This document shows positions 9,149-21,229 of a stretch of DNA of 64,000 bases, in pieces (position 1 is the stretch's first letter; every line of letters begins with the position of its first letter). The stretch is from CBDCYS01 sp965224215 (lineage in GTDB: Bacteria; Acidobacteriota; Terriglobia; Bryobacterales; UBA6623), in the NCBI GenBank assembly GCA_965224215.1, contig CBDCYS010000035.1:395237-459236 (forward strand). The letters run 5' to 3'. A program made the translations under genes and the position numbers. The notes beneath the pieces were generated by a model, which saw only the letters and a list, made by a program, of their open reading frames with translations, did no database searches and had not been told where the DNA came from.

Positions 9149-10120
9149 ATGGCACTGATCGTTAACGGCGAGCACATCGACGACTCCATCATTCAGCAGG
9201 AGGAGCAGGCCCTCCGCGCTCAGATGCAGCGAATGTCGGCGGAGGACACCCCCCGGCAGGGGTTTGACCTCGCGGAGGTGGAGAAGAACGCTCCCGAATG
9301 GTCCAAAGAGAACGTCATCGAGCGAACTCTGCTTCGCCAAGAATCCCTGAAGGATTCCGAGCCCATCCCGGCGGACGAGATCGAGCAAGCCGTTGAAGAG
9401 ATAAAGAACCGGTTCCGGGCCGAGGCAAGCAAAGCCGAAGAGAGCGACGGCGGTGAAGCGAAAGAAGAGGGAGGCGGCAAGCCGGAGCCGTCCCCTGTGA
9501 GTGACGAGGACCTTCGTCGCGAAGTAGAAACTCGGCTACGCCTCGACAGGCTAGTCGGAAAGCTTACTGCCAAAGTATCGACTCCGAAGAACAAAGAAAT
9601 AGCGGAGTTCTACCGCAAAAACCGAGAACAATTCAAGCTTCCAGAACGTGTGCGGGCCGGCCACATCGTCAAGCACGTTGGCGACGGAGTCGACGAAGAA
9701 ACGGCGCGCTCCGTGGTCGAGGAAGCGCAACGGGCCCTCACGGCTGGAGGTGTGTTCGAAGAAGTGGCGGACAAGCTTTCTGACTGTCCCGGCAGCGGCG
9801 GCGACCTGGGCCAATTCCCGCGCGGGGAAATGGTGGAGGAGTTCGATCAGGTCGTTTTCGAGATGGAGCCTGGTGAGGTGAGCCCAATATTTCAAACGGT
9901 TTTCGGATTTCACATTGCCAAGGTTTACGAGCACTCGCCGGAAACGACTCGTCCTTTAGCTGAAGTCCAGGAAGAGATCAAGAAGCAGCTCCACAGCCAG
10001 AAGCAGAATCGCGCAATCGAGAACTTCGTCGACGGGCTGCGGGCCAAGGCCGAAGTGCGCGAAGTGGTTTCATCCGCGGAAGAGAATGTCTCCATGGCGA
10101 GTGAAAGCAAGGCTGGGTAA
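9149..10120 (+). CDS. Parvulin-type (PpiC/SurA) peptidyl-prolyl isomerase
   Basis: 323 aa. The N-terminal helical part (about 1-140, with an acidic Glu/Lys-rich linker) resembles the SurA-like chaperone segment. The rotamase domain follows at about 155-270: RVRAGHIVKHV, CPGSGGDLGQFPRGEMVEEFDQVVF, then GFHIAKVYE, matching the PpiC consensus. There is no signal peptide or lipobox (start MALIVNGEHIDDSI), so unlike most SurA/PrsA proteins it looks cytoplasmic. It would catalyse cis-trans isomerisation of X-Pro bonds and may act as a trigger-factor-like chaperone. It is flanked on both sides by members of the intergenic RNA-like repeat. Confidence 0.88.
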   Translation: MALIVNGEHIDDSIIQQEEQALRAQMQRMSAEDTPRQGFDLAEVEKNAPEWSKENVIERTLLRQESLKDSEPIPADEIEQAVEEIKNRFRAEASKAEESDGGEAKEEGGGKPEPSPVSDEDLRREVETRLRLDRLVGKLTAKVSTPKNKEIAEFYRKNREQFKLPERVRAGHIVKHVGDGVDEETARSVVEEAQRALTAGGVFEEVADKLSDCPGSGGDLGQFPRGEMVEEFDQVVFEMEPGEVSPIFQTVFGFHIAKVYEHSPETTRPLAEVQEEIKKQLHSQKQNRAIENFVDGLRAKAEVREVVSSAEENVSMASESKAG

Positions 10121-10217
10121 GCCACGCAAGCCCAGCCGGTTGCCCAGGCCCCGCAAATTATCCCACGAACTATCAATGACTGGTCCTTTCCGGCTTCATC
10201 CCCCTAGCCCGCTTTTC

Positions 10218-10400
10218 TTGCCGCGTGGCGAGACGAAGTGCGTGAGAGGCCTGTCAGCACGAGGCGCGCGCCGGTTGACGACCCCACTTGATCAACGAGG
10301 CGTACTCGGACAGTACCTTGAGCACGGCAAGCAAGCGCAACGAAGTAATGGCGGGCCTATTGCGTGCTTCGACCGTCAGGCGGTGAGAAATGCGGTCTAG
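10218..10400 (+). ncRNA. Structured intergenic repeat, member C
   Basis: Same layout as member A: outer helix TTGCCGC (10218-10224) with GCGGTGA (10380-10386), main arms 10234-10253 and 10352-10371, and tail GTGAGAAATGCGGTCTAGC. Compared with A, one outer A-U pair has become G-C and two others became wobble pairs, so pairing is kept while sequence changes. The tail contains the ATG at 10390 taken here as the start of the next gene. Confidence 0.6.
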
Positions 10401-11364
10401 CGCTGGTCCGAGCCCCTGCTGCATCCCGAGCAAGCAACGTGCAGAGCGCCTGAGCGAGTCGCGCTGGTTCTCGGAAAAGCGCCGCAAGGTTGCCGGCGGT
10501 TCGGCGGATGGAATGATTCGGCTCGAAGGCGGGGCCTTCTTGATGGGAAGCGAATCCGCCAGCGGGTTCCCCGCCGACGGGGAGGGGCCGATTCGCGAGG
10601 TAACCCTCGACCCCTTCTATCTCGCCCCCTGCCCAGTCACGAACCGCCAGTTTCGCGAATTTGTCAACAAGAGCGGCTACAAGACGGAAGCCGAAAAGTT
10701 CGGCTGGTCGTTCGTCTTCCACGGCCAAGTGCCGGGCGATAAGTATCCGGAGTTAGTCGATGACACGGTCCTCGGCCACGAATGGTGGTGCAAAGTAACG
10801 GGCGCTGACTGGAGCCACCCGCTGGGGCCGGACTCAACGATCGAAGCACAGCTCGATTACCCGGCAACCCATCTATCGTGGAGCGACGCCGCGGCATATT
10901 GCCAATGGGCCGGTAAGCGTTTGCCAACCGAGGCTGAATGGGAATTCGCGGCCAGGGGCGGGCTAGCTGAGAAAACCTACGCCTGGGGCGACGAGCTGAC
11001 CCCGGGCGGCCGGCACATGTGCAACATCTGGCAGGGCAGCTTCCCCGATCATGATACTGCGGAAGATGGTTACGCAGGACCCTGTCCTGTCGACGCCTTC
11101 CCCGCTAACGGGTATGGGATCTACTCAGCCGCCGGAAACGTTTGGGAGTGGTGTGCCGACTGGTTTGACCCGCCGCACTACCATGTTCTAGCGACGCGCC
11201 TCAATCCAGTTGGGCCCCCGGAGGGCCAATCCAAGGTCATGCGCGGCGGGTCGTATCTGTGCCACGAGTCTTACTGCAACCGCTATCGCGTGGCGGCCCG
11301 AACGTCCAACACTCCTGAAAGCTCGACGACCAACCTTGGGTTCCGCTGCGCCCGCGACGTTTGA
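10390..11364 (+). CDS. Formylglycine-generating enzyme (FGE-sulfatase domain, copper type)
   Basis: 324 aa. The FGE-sulfatase domain runs from MIRLEGGAFLMGS (residue 42) to NLGFRCARDV. It keeps the active-site pair Cys291 and Cys296 in GGSYLCHESYCNRYRVAAR, the signature of true aerobic FGEs that bind Cu(I) and oxidise a sulfatase Cys to C-alpha-formylglycine. Many bacterial relatives lack it. The N-terminal CC.PSK segment is also kept. The only upstream ATG (10390) lies in the tail of the intergenic repeat, so the exact start is uncertain. No sulfatase gene is in the window. Confidence 0.88.
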   Translation: MRSSAGPSPCCIPSKQRAERLSESRWFSEKRRKVAGGSADGMIRLEGGAFLMGSESASGFPADGEGPIREVTLDPFYLAPCPVTNRQFREFVNKSGYKTEAEKFGWSFVFHGQVPGDKYPELVDDTVLGHEWWCKVTGADWSHPLGPDSTIEAQLDYPATHLSWSDAAAYCQWAGKRLPTEAEWEFAARGGLAEKTYAWGDELTPGGRHMCNIWQGSFPDHDTAEDGYAGPCPVDAFPANGYGIYSAAGNVWEWCADWFDPPHYHVLATRLNPVGPPEGQSKVMRGGSYLCHESYCNRYRVAARTSNTPESSTTNLGFRCARDV

Positions 11365-11410
11365 ATCTTTCCGGGCTCCAGGTCGTCCCAAACATCACCG
11401 GGATAAATCG

Positions 11411-11513
11411 GAGCCGCGCCTGCAAGGGTGCGGTCGAGTCTAGCAAGTGACCGCATTCCGATGGCGGTCCCGAGGAGCTAAGTGGCCTTGACCGCACCCT
11501 GCTGGCGCGGCTC
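11411..11513. repeat. Nested inverted repeat, about 103 bp
   Basis: Outer arms 11411-11435 and 11490-11513 are near-perfect reverse complements (GAGCCGCGCC...GGGTGCGGTC against GACCGCACCC...GCGCGGCTC). Inside are CTAGC/GCTA and a hairpin GACCGC-ATTCCGATG-GCGGTC. There is no T-run, so it is not a simple terminator. It lies between convergent FGE and DUF3500 genes. One copy in this window; it looks like a REP/MITE-type palindromic unit or structured RNA. Confidence 0.6.
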
Positions 11514-11559
11514 TGTTTGGGGAGGGACGGTCGCTCAGCCACTTCGCCCCTGACATCAC

Positions 11560-12524
11560 CTATGTCTTTCCCCGAATGTTCACCCACGTATGCACATGCG
11601 GGTATCCCCTGAAATACCAAATCATGTTCGGACTCTCCAGCTCCCAAACATCCCAGACGCCGTCGTTGGCGATATCAGGTTCTTGTAAAACGACATCGTC
11701 AACGCTTCGGCCCCGCCATTGGAACGAATGTATTTCATCGCCTCGTCACTGTCTTTCTGGCGATAAGGATGCAACAGGTCGGCGAGCACCTGGTCGACCA
11801 GCTCCCTCTGGTCGCGGCTCATCTTTGAAACGGGCAAACCCGCAATGGGCGCGGCGCTATCCTTGAACGCAATCGTTTCCGTTCCGCGCTCGCTGCGTGG
11901 GTCGCCGAGCAGAGCCTGGGCACGCTGTTTGCCGTCGAGGGCTTGAAACACCTCGTTGGCGCGCTTCGCCTGGTACCAGTAGACATTACCGGGGTGATCA
12001 GCCGATTCGCGGTATCCCCCGGCTTCGTGCCCATAGAACATCGGACCGCCGAAAGCAGCCCCATCGACCGAGTCGCCGTCACAACGGACCGTGCAATGAC
12101 GCCCGGAGAGGACGAATTCAAACTTCCCGCTCCCCGGCGTGCCAAACAGTCCGACGGAATAGTTTCCGATCCCTCCGGCGTCTTCCTGGAGGTGATGCAT
12201 GACCTGGTCGACAAATTCCGGGTTGTGCAACCCCTTGAAAATACCGCTAATCATGGCCTGCTGGTCTCGATTGAAAAAGTCGCCAATCTTGACAGGCGTG
12301 ATGTACCAATTGTTATCGACCTTCGACCTCAAGGGATGGTTGAAGTCAAAAGCAATCTTCTGCTTCTGCTCCGCCGAGAGAGACCCGTAAAGATGAGTGA
12401 CGAGAGTCTCCGATGTCTGCTGCGGCAAACTCGCGGCCCCGCCCACAGCGACGGCAGTTCCCGCCATCGCCGTTGTTTTCAGAAACTTTCTGCGATCAAG
12501 TGATTCACAATCCTGACATTGCAT
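11560..12524 (-). CDS. DUF3500 domain protein, Tat-exported, frameshifted near the C-terminus
   Basis: The main frame (12524 down to 11622) has a twin-arginine signal (LDRRKFLKTTAMAGTAVAVGG) and the DUF3500 core with SGRHCTVRCDGDSV and GGPMFYGHEAGGY. The last codons of that frame (SFYKNLISPTTASG...) are unlike the family. One base out of frame, from about 11685, the strand continues EPDIANDGVWDVWELESPN then MIWYFRGYPHVHTWVN and stops at 11560-11562, which is the usual DUF3500 ending. A one-base loss around 11681-11690 therefore explains the gene. Function of the family is unknown; the protein is predicted to be secreted. Confidence 0.8.
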
Positions 12525-12667
12525 GAGAAGACCTCCGTGTCCCTGGTTGCTTTATCGCACTGAACACGCTGGCGAGTCAAGAGCCTGCCACACTAAACCT
12601 GTCGTGGCCCCAATAGGGCGGCGGCAAGGGTCAACGATGCAGGCCCCATGGTATTCTGGCAACAGCC

Positions 12668-15277
12668 ATGGGAGCTGCACCACGAACACCGCGATATTGG
12701 GGCTTGTGTTGCTCCTTTTTGGCACCGGCACTCTCAATCGCCGCTCCTACCTTTGAAGCCGATGTCCAGCCCTTTCTTGAAAAGCATTGCGTTCTCTGCC
12801 ATAACGCCCAGGTGAGGACCGCCGACCTGTTGCTCGACAGCTATAAAAACGACGAGGCGGCTGCGCGGGATGCTGACGTCTGGCAGCGTGTCAGCACCAT
12901 GCTGGGCGGGGGGAGAATGCCTCCAGCCGGTCGCCCACGTCCCGCGCGCCAAGAAGTGGCGATTGTCCTGGATTGGATCGCCGCGAATACTCCGGAGGAA
13001 TCGATCCGGCCCGATCCCGGCCGCGTGACCACTCGGCGGCTGAATCGCGCGGAGTACAACAACACGGTGCGCGATCTGCTGGGCGTCGATACCCGGCCCG
13101 CCGACGATTTCCCTGTAGATGACACCGGCTATGGGTTCGACAACATCGGCGATGTCTTGTCCATCTCGCCGGTTCTGATGGAGAAATACATGGTGGCGGC
13201 CGACAAAATCACCCGCCGCGCCATCATGACCGGCCGCAGCGTCAAGCCGACGATGACACGCTACAGCGCGCCGCGGTCCGCGGGAGAGCGCAGCCAAATT
13301 GGCTCCGCCGCTCGCCTGCCCTACTCGCCGGAAGGCAGGTTAACCGCAAGCCACATCTTTCCCGCGTCCGGCGAATACGTCTTGAAGTTGAGTTTCATCG
13401 ACCGCCGCCGCCTTCAGCCGCGTCTGCCTGAGTGGGCGCATCGGGTCTCGGAAGTGATCGAAAAGGCTGCGTCGCTCGATGTGGAGATGATTGATCGCGA
13501 ACTGGCGGAGCAGGAATTCGAAATCCCGAAGGATGACTCCCTGTGGTTCATGCAGAGGTTCGACGCTCTCAGACAAGGCGAGACCTACATCATCGAGCGC
13601 AAAACACTGCTGGAAAAGTTGCGCGAGTATAGCGCCTGGATCAAGGAAAACCCGGAGCCAGCGGAGCAGCCACCCCCGCCTGTGCCTCTTGACGTGATCT
13701 TCAGTCTGGACGGTGAGCGCCTCATCAGCTACGTCGCCGCAGGTGACGCAGAGGCTGAAGATTATAAGCGGCCCGAGCCGGTTCGCATGCGGGTCGAAGC
13801 CGGCGAACGGGTTTTGCATAGTGAGATCCTCAGCCCAGAGGGCGAGCATTGGAACCCTAACTTGCTCGAATGGACCGAGTACCGAGGGGAGACGACGCTG
13901 GCGTCCAGGCGGATGGTCTTCGCCGACTACGTGGAAGTGACCGGCCCCTACACTGCCGAGCTCGCGCCATTGCCCGGAAGCCACCGCCGGATCATGGTCT
14001 GTGAACCCAAGGGACGCGGTTTCGACAACAAATGCGCGGGGCAAATCGTCGCGCGCCTATTGAGACTGGCCTTCCGCCGTCCAGTATCCGCTGGCGAAGT
14101 CAACGCCTACGTCCGCTTTGCGAGAAGAGCCGTGAAAGCCGGCGAGAGCTTCGAACGAGGCATCCAGGTTGCCTTGAAAGCAATCCTGGTTTCGCCGCAA
14201 TTCCTTTTCCGTATCGAGCATGACCCGGAGGAAACCGAGCCCGGCCTGAGCCACAAGATCGGCGATTTCGAGTTGGCCTCGCGACTTTCCTATTTCCTGT
14301 GGAGCAGCATGCCCGACAACGCGTTGCTGATCGCAGCCGCAGCCGGAGATTTGCGAAACGCCAGGGGTCGCAAAGCGCAGGTGATGCGCATGGTTCGTGA
14401 CGAGAAGTTCAGCGCCCTGATCGAAAACTTCGCCGGGCAGTGGCTGGAGTTGCGAAACATCGCTCTGGCGAGGCCCAACCCCGACATCTTTCCGGAATTC
14501 GACGAAGACCTGCGGTACGCCATGGTCCGCGAGACCGAATTGTTTTTCGCGAACATCGTCGAGCAAGAGCGCAGTGTCCTGGAATTCCTCGATGCCGGCT
14601 ACACTTTCGTAAACGAACGCCTGGCGAAACACTATGGTATCGAAGGCGTAACCGGACCCCGGTTCCGCAAGGTAGAACTCGCGGGGGGACAGCGCGGCGG
14701 CGTACTGACTCAGGCGGGCGTGCTGACCGTGTCGTCTTATCCGACCAGGACATCGCCGGTGTTACGCGGCTTATGGGTACTCGACAACTTGCTTGGTGAC
14801 CGGCCCCCGGATCCGCCCGGCGATATTCCCCAGCTCGATGAAAAGACTGCCGGCAAGCCGGTTTCCATACGGAAGCAGCTAGAAAAGCATCGTGCTGACC
14901 CAAGCTGCGCCGTCTGCCACGACCGAATGGATCCGCTGGGATTCGGGCTCGAAAACTACAATGCTATCGGCGGCTGGAGAACAGCCGACGGGGATTTTCC
15001 TATTGACGCATCGGGCGAATTGCCCGGTGGTGTTCGTTTCAACGGCCCGGCTGAGCTGAAATCGCTGCTCCATGACCGGGCTGACCAGTTCGCCCGCAAC
15101 CTGGTTCAAAAGATGCTGACCTACGCGCTGGGGAGGGGGCTGGAGCGTTATGATAAACCTGTGGTCGATAAGATCAGTAGCGGCATGTCCGAAAACGGAT
15201 ATCGCTTCGCCAGCCTCTTGTTGGGCATCGTCGAAAGCCCGCCGTTTCAAATGCGGCGGCCGGAAGGAGTCGACTAA
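12668..15277 (+). CDS. PSD1-type cytochrome c / DUF1592 multidomain protein
   Basis: 869 aa with an N-terminal signal-like segment and a haem motif CVLCH at residues 41-45. Then DUF1587 (TTRRLNRAEYNNTVRDLLGV), DUF1595/DUF1592 (RLLRLAFRRPVSAGEV; LSYFLWSSMPD), DUF1588 with a second haem-like motif (CAVCHDRMDPLGFGLENY) and DUF1585 at the C-terminus. This domain order is common in Planctomycetota, Verrucomicrobiota and Acidobacteriota. It is followed after three bases by a DUF1552 gene, its standard partner, so an operon. The proteins are thought to be exported redox enzymes; no substrate is established. Confidence 0.9.
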   Translation: MGAAPRTPRYWGLCCSFLAPALSIAAPTFEADVQPFLEKHCVLCHNAQVRTADLLLDSYKNDEAAARDADVWQRVSTMLGGGRMPPAGRPRPARQEVAIVLDWIAANTPEESIRPDPGRVTTRRLNRAEYNNTVRDLLGVDTRPADDFPVDDTGYGFDNIGDVLSISPVLMEKYMVAADKITRRAIMTGRSVKPTMTRYSAPRSAGERSQIGSAARLPYSPEGRLTASHIFPASGEYVLKLSFIDRRRLQPRLPEWAHRVSEVIEKAASLDVEMIDRELAEQEFEIPKDDSLWFMQRFDALRQGETYIIERKTLLEKLREYSAWIKENPEPAEQPPPPVPLDVIFSLDGERLISYVAAGDAEAEDYKRPEPVRMRVEAGERVLHSEILSPEGEHWNPNLLEWTEYRGETTLASRRMVFADYVEVTGPYTAELAPLPGSHRRIMVCEPKGRGFDNKCAGQIVARLLRLAFRRPVSAGEVNAYVRFARRAVKAGESFERGIQVALKAILVSPQFLFRIEHDPEETEPGLSHKIGDFELASRLSYFLWSSMPDNALLIAAAAGDLRNARGRKAQVMRMVRDEKFSALIENFAGQWLELRNIALARPNPDIFPEFDEDLRYAMVRETELFFANIVEQERSVLEFLDAGYTFVNERLAKHYGIEGVTGPRFRKVELAGGQRGGVLTQAGVLTVSSYPTRTSPVLRGLWVLDNLLGDRPPDPPGDIPQLDEKTAGKPVSIRKQLEKHRADPSCAVCHDRMDPLGFGLENYNAIGGWRTADGDFPIDASGELPGGVRFNGPAELKSLLHDRADQFARNLVQKMLTYALGRGLERYDKPVVDKISSGMSENGYRFASLLLGIVESPPFQMRRPEGVD

Positions 15278-15280
15278 ATC

Positions 15281-16630
15281 ATGACCGGCAAACATCTTTC
15301 CCGCAGGACGGTACTGCGCGGGCTGGGAACGACAATTGCTCTGCCTTTGCTCGATTCAATGGTTCCGGCGTTCGCTGCTTCAAGACGGCTCGTTGAAAAG
15401 GCGCCCCGCCGCATGGCGTTCGTCTATATCCCCAATGGCGCCATCATGGAGGATTGGACGCCCGAGAAAACGGGTGCGGGCTATGACTTCAAGTCGATCC
15501 TGCAGCCGCTCGAGCCCTTCCGCGACGATATGTCGGTCTTGTTCGGATTAGCTCAGCACAACGGAAAAGCGCTCGGCGATGGAGCGGGAGATCACGCCCG
15601 GGCGGCGGCCACTTTCTTAACCGGGGTCCATCCCAAGAAAACCGACGGAGCGGACATCCATGCCGGCATTTCGGTCGATCAGGTGGCTGCTCAGAAAGTC
15701 GGCCATAAGACGCGCCTCGCTTCGCTGGAGCTGGGAACAGAGCCGGGCCGCTTAGCGGGAAACTGTGATTCCGGCTATAGCTGCGCCTATTCGAACAGTA
15801 TTTCCTGGCGTACAGCGACAACGCCGAATCCCCCGGAGATCAACCCACGGCTGGTGTTCGAAAGACTGTTCGGCGATATCCGGGCCGGTGAAACGCCCGA
15901 AGCAAAGGCGCGGCGGTTACGTCAGGATGGGTCGATTCTGGATTTCGTCCAGGAAGATGCGAAGAAGCTGCAACGGACCCTAGGAGCGACCGATCAGCGC
16001 AAGCTGGACGAGTACCTCGACGGCATCCGCGATATCGAGCGCCGTATTTCCTCGGATGAAAACCTGAGCGTCCAGTTGCCCCCCGGCCTGGAGAAACCGG
16101 CCGGCATTCCGGCCGATTTCAGCGACCACATCAAGATCCTGTTCGACCTGATGACCGTCGCCTTGCAGACGGACATGACACGGATCGTAACCTTCATGGT
16201 GGGCCGCGAGGGCAGCAACCGTACCTATCGCGAAATTGGCGTCCCGGACCCGCACCACGGATTGACGCATCACCAAGACGATCAGGCGAAGATCGACAAA
16301 ATCAGCATGATCAATCGCTTCCACATCGAGCAGTTCGCCTACCTCTTGGGGAAGATGCGTTCGGTGCCCGATGGCGATGGAACGCTGCTCGACAATACGA
16401 TGATTGTCTACGGTTCGAGCATAGGTGACGGCAATCGTCACACCCACCACGACCTTCCGTTATTGCTGGCAGGCCGGGCGGGCGGAACGGTCAAGGCCGG
16501 CCGTCACGTGGTCTACCCCGAGAATACCCCGCTCAATAACCTTTACCTCTCCATGCTGGACCGCGTCGATGTTCCCACCGAGACGCTAGGCGATTCGAGC
16601 GGCAAGTTGGAACAGCTCTCGGATTTATAA
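15281..16630 (+). CDS. DUF1552 domain protein, Tat-exported
   Basis: 449 aa, ATG behind the RBS GGAAGGAG, three bases after the DUF1592 gene. Twin-arginine signal (LSRRTVLRGLGTTIALPLLD), then the DUF1552 core beginning RRMAFVYIPNGAIMEDWTP and including the DNTMIVYGSSIGDGNRHTHH segment near the C-terminus. DUF1552 proteins resemble the DUF1501/sulfatase-like alkaline-phosphatase fold and are nearly always coupled to DUF1592 cytochromes. Function unknown. Confidence 0.9.
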   Translation: MTGKHLSRRTVLRGLGTTIALPLLDSMVPAFAASRRLVEKAPRRMAFVYIPNGAIMEDWTPEKTGAGYDFKSILQPLEPFRDDMSVLFGLAQHNGKALGDGAGDHARAAATFLTGVHPKKTDGADIHAGISVDQVAAQKVGHKTRLASLELGTEPGRLAGNCDSGYSCAYSNSISWRTATTPNPPEINPRLVFERLFGDIRAGETPEAKARRLRQDGSILDFVQEDAKKLQRTLGATDQRKLDEYLDGIRDIERRISSDENLSVQLPPGLEKPAGIPADFSDHIKILFDLMTVALQTDMTRIVTFMVGREGSNRTYREIGVPDPHHGLTHHQDDQAKIDKISMINRFHIEQFAYLLGKMRSVPDGDGTLLDNTMIVYGSSIGDGNRHTHHDLPLLLAGRAGGTVKAGRHVVYPENTPLNNLYLSMLDRVDVPTETLGDSSGKLEQLSDL

Positions 16631-16811
16631 ACAGGCTGAGGGGGTTTCAGAGCCCGGAACGCAAGTGACAGGGAAGCGGCCGGGGACGCAAGAAGCGGTT
16701 ATTGATTGTGGACGAAAGCTCATCAAGAAGACGGGCCAGCGCTCCCGGGAGCAAGCTCAACCAGGACCCCGATCACACCCGAGACGATCGTGGCCGAGAA
16801 CGTTTGACCTG

Positions 16812-17225
16812 TCACTGGCGTTTCGGACTCTGACGGATTCGCTTACGCTTCTGCTTCCGCCGCTCCAGCTCTTCTTCGGCCCAGATCTGAAACTTCTCGT
16901 CCGAGTCGAAAAACTGGTCGTGCTTCAGATGCTCGGTGAAGTATTCGCAAGGGTCATCGGCGGAAGCACCGTAATCGCGACAGACCTCCGGTCTCGTCTC
17001 GTAGATGCCGCACATGTTGTCTGGTTGCAGATGCTTGCAAACAGTGCGCACTTCGATATACCAGTCTCCGTCTTGCACCCAAACGACGATTCCCTCGTGC
17101 ATCAAATACCAGCGAATCGTGTCGAAGTCTTTTGCGGCGGTCGGGCGGTCAATCTCGAAGGCGAAATACTTACAGCATCGCGCCGTGCATAAGTGGCATG
17201 GCGGTCCGTCGTCCGGGTTCGGCAT
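16812..17225 (-). CDS. YkgJ-family cysteine cluster protein
   Basis: About 137 aa from ATG 17225 (MPNPDDGPPCHLC); an upstream in-frame start at 17342 would add 39 unconserved residues. The family cysteines are all present: CHLCTARCCKYF, VCKHLQPDNMCGIYETRPEVCRDYG, which probably bind zinc or an iron-sulfur cluster. The C-terminus is a charged helix (EEELERRKQKRKRIRQ). It is a single-gene unit convergent with the DUF1552 gene. Biological role unknown. Confidence 0.75.
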   Translation of the reverse strand: MPNPDDGPPCHLCTARCCKYFAFEIDRPTAAKDFDTIRWYLMHEGIVVWVQDGDWYIEVRTVCKHLQPDNMCGIYETRPEVCRDYGASADDPCEYFTEHLKHDQFFDSDEKFQIWAEEELERRKQKRKRIRQSPKRQ

Positions 17226-17692
17226 CCGAGCGCGGTTAGGCGCTGTCAACAGTGACAGCGCAACGAAGTTCATTGCGGCTGGTGGTACTGCAATGCCTCT
17301 CGCGGCGGCACCCTTGGGTTTCATCGGTCTAACTCGTAGCATCTGCCTCCTTTTCGACGGTCCATCCTGTTTGAGGGAACGAAGAGTCTAGCACTTCCTT
17401 GTGGGACGCAAACGTCCGGGTTTCGAGGTGAAGCAGTGTTCCTCCAAGCAGGGTTTATTGACGGTTCGGGCAAGGTCGCCCAGAAGACACTCTCCGCGAT
17501 TCGATTTCTCGATCGCGAGAACCACTGCGTATAATGGAAAAGTAGAGACAAAGTGCCGATCTAACTGAGAGTTGTGCAGTTGTCCAACGCCCGCCAGTCG
17601 GCACCTGGCCGCAACCGAAGCGCGGTTTCACCCCAGGCCCAGACAAACAGCCGGTTTTCCGGCCAAGGCCGCGCCGAACTCTAGCAATTCCC
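17226..17692 (+). promoter_or_regulatory. Leader region of metH with a possible -10 box
   Basis: This 467-base gap separates divergent YkgJ and metH genes. TATAAT at 17530-17535 is a good -10 candidate, but no good -35 sits 17 bases upstream. A small hairpin TTCTCG-ATCG-CGAGAA precedes it. I found neither the conserved core of an SAH riboswitch nor a cobalamin-riboswitch B12 box in the 160-base leader. Confidence 0.3.
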
Positions 17693-21211
<3,519 letters not shown>

Positions 21212-21229
21212 CCCGGCCGGCCGGTCCGG

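Noticed and set aside
17532..17692. SAH or cobalamin riboswitch in front of metH
   Set aside because: Neither the conserved SAH core nor a B12 box with its flanking helices could be found in the leader.
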